Positions 53,761-64,000 of a DNA stretch of 64,000 nucleotides are shown here, piece by piece; positions within the stretch are counted from its first letter, which is position 1, and every line of letters begins with the position of its first letter. A program made the translations under genes and the position numbers. The DNA is from Pterobdella sp. o SKG-2022 (lineage: Eukaryota > Annelida > Clitellata > Hirudinida > Piscicolidae). The notes below the pieces were generated by a model that worked only from the letters and a program-made list of their open reading frames with translations, was not told the origin of the DNA and did no database searches. The stretch lies in the NCBI GenBank assembly GCA_964035795.1, contig OZ038320.1, forward strand, positions 21,904,589 through 21,968,588. The letters run 5' to 3'.

Positions 53761-56654
53761 TACAAAGATACAATCAGTGTCTGTTAGGGAATTTTATTGG
53801 ACTAATTTTTTAGTTTTTTAAAACTCAATCTTAATATATTTTTTATAAAAAAAACAAAAATATTATGTTGAAGTTGAATGAAACTATTAAATAAGATAAT
53901 TTCAAAAATAACTTTGAAAATTATTAGCAAGTTAGTATTTGATTAGATTACAGAACAATAAAACTTTCAAAAATCTTCAAACAAGTTTAAATCACTTGAG
54001 CTTTGAAAAAAAATTGATTCTAAATACACTCCAAATACATTTTGAAGTTGAAAAGTTCATGCCGCCCAAATTGAGTATCGTGATGTCGAAAAACTTCTTG
54101 CGTGGAAAAGTCTATTTATTTCTATAAAAACAATCAAAGGTTTTTTCAGTTTTCAATTTTTTTGAATAAAATATATTTCATGCCCTAATTATCTTATATA
54201 ATATTTTCTAATAACAAGAGAAATAAATTAAGAGTAAAAGTCAACTCAACTACCTGGTTAATGGATTTAACGCAACAAAGTTTTAAATATAGTCAGACAT
54301 TTCAGAATTCAAAGTTAATAAAATGTTTGCCATTCATGATATTTTTGACGTTAATGTCTTAAACTGCGAAAAATTCGAGTGTCAGAACTAGGAAATAAAT
54401 TTATATTTTTTGACTGATATAAAAATGTTTTTTCCAAACTTATTCACAAAAATTGTTGAAAACTTTTATATTGCTCAACACAAAACACGTGAATAAAGGT
54501 TTATAAAGATACAATAAATTAAATTTTCGATAATTGAAAAAGTTTTCTCTGCCAAAACTTGAAAACATTTCCTTATGTAACAAAATATGAAGACGATGAG
54601 CGCTCAATCTTTCAATTTTCTCCCAAAACAAAATTTCAAACTATTATTTTGAAACATTACCACAAAATTCATGCGTTTCAAAAAAATTTTCGAATTATTT
54701 TCAATAAAACTAATAATTTAGCAAAATATTTTAAAAATTAAAGCAGCACGTTGCATAAACGGCGGGTAATATAGCTGCTCTAAATGGCGTATTTACTGCT
54801 CAAAAGGTTATGAGTGTTTATGCGAGATAATAATGGTGTTTTATAGTAAGATAGAATATATTAAAAAAAAACATGAAGAAGAGAAGCTATTGTGAAAACT
54901 ATCATTAAATTCGAATTTTTAATATTCCTGCAAGTTTTCCCACAAATTTCAAGTTTCATTGATTGAATTTTATTCAAAAATTAAAAATAATTGACAACGT
55001 AGAATTTTTTTGAGTATTATTTTCATTATTAAAATTTTTGAATATGATTTCATGCACTTCAGTTAAAATGAAAAACGTTGGAAAAAATTCATACGAACTT
55101 TTATTAACCAAATATTATAGCTTCTAAGCATTTGTGTTAAACATGCTTTCTCAATAACCTTATATTTGCTTTAAAAAGAGATCAGAAGCTTTGCATTGAC
55201 GATTAAACAGTAGATGATTATGGCAAGTTTTGGAAACTCCCAAATAAGCTTCTATAGTGCTCATACCAATATTTTGGCTCTTTGATGTTATATCCTAAGA
55301 AATTTAAAGGTTTCATTGAAAAGAATTTTTGAACAGTGTGCGAAGGAGTAAATCACGTTTGTGTAGTTTTATCAGATTCACTGTGATTTTCAACGCTCAA
55401 GAGATGCCGAATATTATTTAAGATTCCGAGAAAAACATACTATTAATTAAGAACTATTATTTACTTTGCCTTTTCAATCGTTGAAATCAACCAAGTACAT
55501 GTGAAAATATTTTTAAAAAATATTCAAGTTACAAAATTTCAGGAAAGTTAATTTTCAATATAAATTTATGAAAAAAATTTTGTTTTTTTATTACAAATCA
55601 CTTTTGCATGATAATTTCAAACAAAAACAAAGTTAATTTAGGAAACAGGACGACTAAGGTTTTATTGAACTACATAAAATAAATTTCAAACCCTATTATC
55701 AAACACATCAAAAGCCATACAAAAGGAGTTTTACCGCACATTTAAGCAAGCCGTGTTTGCTTAGGCATTGTATGCTTGTATCAAAATTTTTCAAGTCGTA
55801 ATGTCGTTTGAAACTTTAACTAGAAGTTTTATTTCATTTTTCATTGTTAATGGTTTTTCAAAATATCTTTTGTAATTGAAAAAAAGTTTATTTTCACTAA
55901 AACTGAAAACTTCTTTCGTTACAAAAGTTGATGCAAATGTTGCAAGTTAAATGTCATCTTAGAGGTCTTATGATGGCAAAATTCATTATTTTGTCAAAAT
56001 TTGAATGTGAAAAATTAATGTATGAAGTTATTAATCAATTATCTAAATTCATATTTCTGGTTTGTCATAATTTGTTTTAAAACTTCCAAAAAATTTTTCT
56101 AGAAAATTTATGTTTATTTAGAAACAAAAATAATTATTTTGAACTTGGATATTTATTTTTTTTAAATAATAAAAAATTAAGAAAAAATAGTTTTTGAATT
56201 TTTTTTCAAATATATAATTTAGTCAAATATGATTTTTAAATAAAATTTGCTCTGATAAATACCAAAGTGCGAGTTATCTGCGCTCTTTTCTGATAAAATC
56301 TATTCTTTTTCCGCTAAATTATAGCTCTACAATTCACCATTCACAAGATAATGACTTAAAAATTAGTAGTTTAAAACAAAAAGTTACATTTTTTTTTCTT
56401 TATAACTCACAGATTGCAAACAACATTATAAAACTAGGAACAAAAGTTGAAAGATTTTAAATTTTCGATAAAAAACTGATAAAATGATAAATTTTTAGTT
56501 GAGAAAAAAAATTTTTCTGAATTTAGTTTTAATCATTTAGCAAATGATTCTATCAACATTTTTATTAGTTTTTATTCGATGCTTAAACATATTGAAAATT
56601 GAAAACTTGTTAGTGCTTTATGTTTAATTTGAAAAAAGTTCTCATGCTTCACAG
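53761..56654. other. AT-rich intergenic DNA, nothing recognised
   Basis: This lies between the LINE and the next gene. No conserved coding block was found. Upstream exons of the gene at 56655 may be hidden here, but I could not identify them. Confidence 0.5.
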
Positions 56655-59026
56655 AAAGTACAATCGCATACATCACAGCCAAAAATGAAAAAACCAAAGA
56701 ACTCATGAAAATTCAAATGGAACTTTCGAGGAAATCTGTAAGCGATATTGTTGATTCCTTTTACTACTGGCCTGGAAATACGTTTGAAGCTGAGCAAGAA
56801 GAAGAAGATAAAAAATGGCGCAAAAAACAAAAAAGCCACGAATCAATGTTTTCGTTTTCTTCCTCGCAATCTGTCCTTAGATCTCGTTTCATATTTATCA
56901 ATTTCTTGTCAGATCATCGCGCAGGCATTCAAAAATGGACATATTTCTTGGATGAGATCCATTTTTATACTGATCTTATAGACTCACTTTTAGTATGGCT
57001 CAACCGCGGAGATTCTCCCATTTCAGTTTCATTTTCTTCATCTTCGGCTCTTTCGTTTCTACCTTCTTTCTTCACTTTGGTTATTGATCTAGAAGCTATC
57101 AAAAGTAACTAACTTTATTTATTCATAGTCAATATTTATGTCAAAGCTTTAAATTTTTTGTTTGAATTTTGCATATTGACAATCTCAGAGTTTTCACATT
57201 ATTTTGTAATGTAATTTATTCTTATAGGAAATACGGAGCTGACTCGACATTTGCTTCAAGCACAAAGCTATCTTTTATCTTGCTTGAACTACATGGGAGC
57301 GGAACAAACCCTTTGTACGGCATATCATTCTGTGGCGTGTTTGAGCAGAAGAGAAACTCTAAATTATTCCAATTATTCTTTTGCAGCGGAAGCACTGTTT
57401 CGTCTTTACAGACAAACGTTTCCTTTCTTCGATGCTACCCCTTCATCTCAGTCTAATGTGAAACGAACTGAACATAAAACAATAAAACCAACTGAAAAAC
57501 TAAATAGTAAAACTAATCCAGGGAATGGTTTAAACGATATTAAAAAAAGTGATGCAAACGTCCAAGAAGATGTGCATGAAAACGTTCAAACAGATGAAGC
57601 TTCACAGGCTTGGTGGCTAGAGTATGGTGTCATACCTAGGGAATGGAGGACGGCAGATCATCGAATATTTTTTCCAGCTCTTTTTAATTGTAGAAGAGAA
57701 ATAACTTCAGAATTTGATTATCTTCTGATGGGTATTAAAGGAAGAATAGGGAGAGATAGTGGCAAGCGATTGAAAAAGCGAAACTCAGACATCGCCTATA
57801 AAATAAATGATATGAACGAAAACTATAATCATAAAAAAATTAATAATCATTATCAAACCAAACCAAATGGAACTGAAAAAAACGACGAAGTGAACGCAAA
57901 GTTGGATAATCGAAAACAAATTTATAAACGAAAAAAAAGAAGCACCATTAAAATGAAAAATCCAAATTTTCAAAAAAGCTTCGAAACAGAAAAAGAAGTT
58001 CCTGTACCTGCAATAAATTTATCTTCAGCTTCTTTTGATCCGTCTTTAATAAATTTTTCAAATTCTCCATGTGCAGGTTTGAGAAAAAATGAATCAAAGC
58101 TCAATGACACTCTACTGTTAAGTGAGCACGAATTATGGAGAGTACATAGAGCATTAAAGAGCGCTGTAGGAGAAGTGGAAGATGGCATAAGAAGAAGCAG
58201 GAATATAGCTTTGGTAGTAGTTTTAGTTAGTTTCTTATATGTATCTTCAGCTCATTTTCTCAAGTGCATTATAAAAATTGTTTTAAAGATGAAAAAGAAT
58301 GAGAAAAAATGTCATTCGTTATTGCAAAGGCGAACTAGTAATAACAACAGGAATGATCATGAAAACATCAGTAAACCTACTCCGTTACTTTATATGGAAC
58401 GTTTCAACAATGAAGCGTGCCTTGATGATGAATATATTTATAACAGCTCGTCGCAAATACCAAAAAACTCTAGTAAGCATAAAAATTTGTTCTTCAACAA
58501 AAAATCAAACATCGACGATAAAAATAAACAATTAAAATTCCCAAAAAACCCTAAGTTATTACAACCGAGACATGTAAAAATTTCAGAAGCACAACAAACA
58601 ACCCACTTCGCCACCCTCCCACATAAACCTCATAATCAGTTTCAACCATTATTTTCCCAGCATTCAACTCTGCACCCAAAAACACTACAAAACAAATCGC
58701 CATATTTGCCAAACCAAGTCATATTTGCTCAAAACAATGATCCTCAACAGAACCAGCTATTCAAACCATTACAAAACTCTATTTTTTCTACAAATTTTTG
58801 GTTAAAAAAGTCATCTAAAAGCATTAGTGAGGACAACAACACTTTAAGTTCAATTGTGGAAATGCCATTAGAAGAAAATTCTGATTGCATGATTGAAGAT
58901 TTTCACAACAACGAAAAAAATTTGAGTATTAAAAAATATCTAAATAAGAACAAAATCATTGATAAAGCCGCAGAATCTAACGTCAAGACCGACCTTGTAT
59001 CCGGTCTGAAGATCGCAACAGTCTAG
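56655..59026 (+). CDS. Unrecognised single-pass membrane protein (two visible exons)
   Basis: Exon A runs from an acceptor at 56654 (TGCTTCACAG) or from ATG 56705 to 57104. Exon B runs 57228-59026. The join is phase-consistent (AAAA/GTAACT donor, TTCTTATAG acceptor, 123 bp intron). Exon B encodes a Cys-containing region (LTRHLLQAQSYLLSCLNYMG, CTAYHSVACLSRRETLNYSN) and then FAAEALFRLYRQTFPFFDA. After a spacer comes WWLEYGVIPREW and FPALFNCRREI. One hydrophobic helix, roughly ALVVVLVSFLYVSSAHFL (58207-58260), is followed by a basic stretch (IKIVLKMKKNEKK) and a long Asn/Gln/Lys-rich low-complexity tail. The basic flank suggests that the C-terminal tail is cytosolic. The Cys- and Trp-containing blocks look conserved. 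I do not recognise the family. Poly(A) signals AATAAA lie at 59241-59246 and 59272-59277. Exon A is the less certain part. Confidence 0.6.
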
Positions 59027-59279
59027 TGAAGTGACTCCTTTATTTCATTTTAATAACGTTTGTAATTTAAAAGTTTTTATTTGACTTTAGGGTTTGCAAC
59101 TCAAACAATTTTTTTTGATTTTCTACTTGAATTTTGTGAACTTCGTGGAACTTAGTTCAAAGATTTATTTTTCCATTGGTATAATTTTGACCAAATACGA
59201 AAAGTCGTTATTAATGAGTCCACATGAATGTTCATGTAAAAATAAAGTATTTTCAACTGTTAAAAATATACAATAAAAC

Positions 59280-62200
59280 CAAAACGTATTCTAGATTAAA
59301 AAAAAGTTTCTAATAAAAGTAATGTCAAAGCTTATTTTGTCAAGTTTGTCACTATATCGCATTTCAATGATATATTAGAAGAACCAAGAGTTGCCTGTTG
59401 GTGTAGAAAAGTTTAAGAGACTTTTGAAAAACATAAAAAACCCTTTCAATTAAAAGCTCATTTTATGTTTTTAAAAATTCAACAATAACATATGAACAGG
59501 GGTTTTAATTAAAGCAAAAAAAAAATTTAATCAATATGATACAAATTCCAAATGCCACAAATTTCCGTTGAAAAATAACACGTTTATTCGGAAGGTTTAT
59601 CATTAAGTTTTAAATAGTAATTCCGAAACATCAACTAGTCTTTTGTCAATTTTTATGTATGTTACGTTGAATATTAAAATATAATATTGAATTGAAGTAT
59701 ATTTTTGAATTAAATTTTGACATGTTGAAATAGAAAGTAGAGAGAGTTTTGAATTATAATTATAGATTTGTTGTGTTCATTAAATGTGATTTATTTTCCA
59801 AACAAACTTTTTCAGAGTTTTTCAGTTTATGAGTTCATAGAAAAGTTTTGAAACAGGTTTCGTGGTAACAGTAGTTTTATAAAATATAAAAAACGAAATC
59901 AAAAAAGTGTTTATGGTAATGAAGGTTTATAGAAGACTACAAAAACTAATAAAAAAAATAGAAAACATTAGAAAAACATTAAGCAATTAACACAATAGAT
60001 AATACAACACCTTAAATATATTAGCTATATAATCGTGCTTTGGAAATTTCTGGTAATAAAATTTAGGCTTTTGCATTATCTGATTATTTTATATTCTTAG
60101 ATGTTTTGCATATTTATTTTTTAATAGAAAACAACGTTTAAAAAATTAATATATTTAAATATATTTTGAAGCAAATTAGCTCGATGAAATACGAAAATAA
60201 AATTGCACAAAGCTTTTCGGGAATATAACTTACATTATTAAGTACTTGGTAATGTGAGTTATTACTACGAAAAACTTTGTACAGTTTTGCCAATAAACCT
60301 TTGTGTTGGTGTAATACAGTCAGATCTAGACTTTTAGATGCACAAAACAAGTATATTATAATTGTACACTTCAAACAAAACACTAAAGATAAGACTAAAC
60401 GTATTTGAATCTCCAAAAAACAGACTTATATAATAGGCATTTTCGTAGATTGTATGATGAAAACAAGGTTTTTGAAAAAATTTCAATAGATTCCCATTCC
60501 CACTTAATAAAATATTCAATATTTCAAAATAAATCTTAAATAATAAATGAAATTTTGAGAAGACAAAATTTATGGCAAGAAACGAAATTTAAAAGTGGAA
60601 AAAAATGAATCTATAAAAGAAATTAATCATAAAACGTATGAATAAACTTTGCTTTATTCAAAAAACATGAGCAATAAGAACGGAACAAGGATCAACTAAG
60701 TTTTGCAATATATTCAAAAATAGGCAATAAATTTTTGACTTAGCAAAAGATGGAGATATCTAGATGATTATCACAAGGTATAAAGATGCTATCTTCTACA
60801 ATATACGAACAAACAGTGATTATAAAAATGGATAAGTAGATATTTTTAATTCTTTTTTCAAATTATTATTCCCAATTACGTTTCACGTTTTGAAAAGTAA
60901 CTAAATTAACCAAAAGGATATTAATAGTTGTTTACGGCGTAATGGAGTAGGATGGGACATTTCTTCCATAATAAATATTAAGGCTGGTTGTTTCAGAAGC
61001 ACTTATAAATTTCCATATTTTTAAAAGAAGTAACAGTTTTAGGTTAAATCATTTTGATTGTTGATAATTTTTTTTAGAATAATGTGTTTGAATATATTAT
61101 TTTTCATATTAAAGAGTAAGCTCAATTCAAACTGAACGTTATTAATATCTCCATCAGTTTTCCTTAAAACTTGAATTTGAATTTTCAAAATAAGCTTTTG
61201 CATAAAAAAGTAATAAATTATAAACTATTTAAACTTTGGATACAAAATTCAATCTCAAAACTTCTTGTGGAGATCTTATTTGGTTTGAAACGATGGAATT
61301 CAAAATTGATCTTCATGTTTCAAAAAACATAAATCAAGTTACACTTCAGAAAAATTGTTTTATCTGTTTAATCAAAATGATATTAGAATTATTTCATTTA
61401 ATTAAAATTTTATCAAAAGAGTTAAAATTAAGTTTTTAGTATAAACATGCTTACCAAGAACATCCTATTGAAACATCACATGTCTCAATAAAAAAGAATA
61501 TTTTCAAAGCAATGAACAAAAGTTTCACATAGCCATTTATTTTTATTGATGCATTAGTAATAACTGTGTCAAAAGGATATTTTATTTTCGTTTCACTCAT
61601 CTCTCATACTAACCTCATCTAATATGCAGTATCTTCACAATTATTCATCTCAGTGAATGAAATAAAGACACGTTTTAGAATATTTAACCGACTGAGAACA
61701 AGGTTAAATGTTGCAATTTGAGTTTGAGTACGAATGACCTATAACGTTTATTTAATTTTGAAAATTGAAGTTTAATTAAATGTGTTCAAATAAAGAGTTT
61801 CATAACTTTGGAAACTATTTTTTTGAGTGTTTTGTTCAAAAATCGATGAGTTTTTAGTTTTGAACTAAATTTAAATTTAATATAACTCTAGAAATTTTTA
61901 TTAAATAAAAAACTAGAATCAATCTTAAAATTACATGACCCTAAATACCAAGCTGAAAGAAAAGCAACTATTCAAAAAAAACACCCTTAAACGCCCAGAA
62001 AATATTACAGAGCTTTTAAAAAATTCTAACAAAAAACTATGTAGCATATGACAAAGAAATTGAGATAATTATGTTACACGCTCCAACAGAGCAAAGCATA
62101 CTTGATTCATTATAAGTTTCTGCCTGTCTTTTTTAAAGTCTTTATTTAGTTTCGAGTTTTAATTTAGAAAAACTGCTGTATAACCCTGTATTGCAAGAAA

Positions 62201-64000
62201 ATGTAGTGTATTTCTAAAAGCAATTTCTGTGCGATTTGTCAAGTGGTGCTAATTAAAGCGAGTTGGCGAGATTGTTCTCATTTAATTACTATTAATCAAA
62301 TAAAGGGTTTGCGGCTAGGGTTTTGTATGAAAGGTATATTATAATTGCTATACTGACAATAAAAAAAAATGATTCTTCAAATTTGAACGTATTTTTGTAG
62401 AAAATAAAAACTGGAACTTTTTAGGTTATCAAATTCATTCAAACTCAAACCTTTATAATCTTGACATTTTACCTTTCAAACACCTTGAAAAGATTACCAT
62501 TTCATTAATTCAAGGTTTCTTATTTGGAAAACGTTTGAAAAAATTTTCCAACTTTGAGCTATGAATTGCTTGGAAAGTTTATCGTTAAATTCTTTTAATA
62601 CAGCAACGTCTTCATCAAAAAAATGTCTAAGTTTTTTTATAAATATATCTCAATATTTAAAAAAAAATCATTTTGAAATAAAAATGATGCTAAAATAAAA
62701 TTCAAATGTTCCATTAAAAATTGAAATCATAGAATCAAAACATTCAATGTTCAAATAAAATTAACCACAGAATGAAACAGCAAAATAAAATATTTTTAAG
62801 CTATAATACATGGGATTTTGAAAAAACTGCCTTTTTGACTTACTAGTAAAACGAAATAAGAATTACAAAAAAGATTGGACTCTACGAAAATTTGAAAAAT
62901 GGCGTGATTGTGTAGCATGCTAAGATCTGAAGAATCACTGCCTTGTTGTCGTCGTAATTGTTAATAGAAAGATAAAATGCATTTCTTAATTCAAGATTTG
63001 GAGCTTACAATTTTATATCTATGTACCTCTCAATATATATATCTTTCGATAACTACAACCTTATTATGAAAAATATATTTTTCTATTGTGATGCTGAGCT
63101 TATCAAAATTATAGTTATATAGAATAAATTTGAGCAAAATTTTCTATCTTTTTGAATTAAGAAATTATTTTGGATGAAGAGGCATGAAATCTTTTATATG
63201 TACTTAGATGTAGCTTTGAAAAAGGGTTTTTATAAATAAATACTATTAACAATTATTTTAAATGTAAAAGCTTTCAAATTTTTGCGTTTGAATTCAGAAA
63301 AATTAATTTTTTAAATTATGGTTTTAACTTCAGTAAAATAGAAAAACTCTTTCATAAAAATTTATCCTTTTTGGAAGCATTCTACACTTTAAACCACACT
63401 TTAATAACTTTGTAAAAAAAAAGAAGCTTTTTTAAAGCTGAGGACTAATCATTTCAGTTCTAAATTTAAAAAAAAACTAGAAAAATTATAACCTGAGTTG
63501 TTTTTGGAATTATAAATTTTTCTATTTAAATAATGATATCTTAATTTTTCAACTTTAAAATTGTTCTTTAATTCAAACAAAAGATTTTCGATCAAGTTCT
63601 TGATTTAAATGTTTCCATATATTGATTATATTGTAATTTAAGAGCTTCATGATAAGGAGGCAATGAGAAAATGCAATTTAATACAAATCCCAATTGTAAG
63701 TTGACTGTTTTTGTCTAATTTAATTTTTTTTGAGTGGTTAAACTTATGTTGTCAAATTATTATAAAATTTTTTTCCTGTTACTAATTCCAATTTCACATC
63801 TTATAATTATCCAATTCGATTTTTTAAATGTATCGATTTTTAAAATTTTTTATTAAACCCATTTAAAAAATGGTCAATTTTTAATTTCAAAAAAAAAAAA
63901 AAATAAAATCGACAACCATTGATGTGATTAACATCTAAAAATACAACATAAACTTGAAACAATGATCATTTTTACATTTAACAAACAATTTTCAATATTC
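59280..64000. other. AT-rich intergenic DNA with one palindromic element
   Basis: Apart from the palindrome at 60200-60290, nothing in this stretch could be supported as a gene or RNA. Short open frames are consistent with chance. Confidence 0.55.
60200..60290. repeat. Palindromic element, copy 5
   Basis: The left arm reads ATTGCACAAAGCTTTTCGGG and continues to AACTTACATTATTAAG. The right arm, on the opposite strand, reads CTGTACAAAGTTTTTCGTAG and continues to AACTCACATTACCAAG. The inner core matches copies 1 and 2; the outermost bases differ. Confidence 0.8.

Noticed and set aside
56739..56911. Intron within exon A of the membrane protein gene (GTAAGC to TTGTCAG)
   Set aside because: Both splice sites look acceptable, but joining them leads to an in-frame stop or the wrong phase for the next exon.

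Overview
This is AT-rich metazoan nuclear DNA with short exons in long AT-rich introns. It holds five spliced protein genes, one functional-looking nuclear tRNA gene, a tRNA-derived SINE, a decayed non-LTR retrotransposon, a long GATA microsatellite and a 200-base run of N (41126-41325, an assembly gap). The gene set, the slowly evolving intron-rich gene structures and the base composition suggest an invertebrate bilaterian. A lophotrochozoan such as the leech Helobdella would fit, but that species-level guess is inference only.

Layout. (1) 3121-5498, plus strand: the last seven exons of a calcium-dependent mitochondrial carrier of the SCaMC / SLC25A23-24-25 group; its 5' part is not visible. 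(2) 7406-12792, minus: a complete ten-exon nicotinic-type acetylcholine receptor subunit, 528 codons, alpha-type with a vicinal Cys pair. (3) 13392-26713, minus: a long gene of roughly 35 or more small exons encoding repeated ASH (HYDIN-type) beta-sandwich domains, most like DLEC1. Its introns carry a tRNA-Asn gene, the SINE and several inverted repeats. (4) 27082-38482, plus: SLMAP, with an N-terminal FHA domain, coiled coils and a C-terminal tail anchor, in about 21 exons. It starts only 368 bp from the DLEC1-like start, in divergent orientation, so the two genes probably share a promoter region. (5) 49366-53760, minus: a frameshifted LINE of CR1/L2 type with AT-hook and zinc-knuckle ORF1, endonuclease and reverse transcriptase. 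(6) about 56655-59026, plus: an unrecognised single-pass membrane protein gene.

The remainder (1-3120, 5499-7405, 38483-49365 apart from the microsatellite, 53761-56654, 59280-64000) is AT-rich DNA in which I see no supportable gene, apart from one weak candidate exon at 43729-43879.

The most unusual signal is a set of about 85-120 bp palindromic elements (five copies). They share an inner core, while the outer arms differ between copies yet remain self-complementary within each copy. Other points worth a look are a roughly 185 bp direct duplication with a conserved hairpin in an SLMAP intron, an acidic residue at the 4' pore position of the receptor subunit, and a similar 3' end on the SINE and the LINE.
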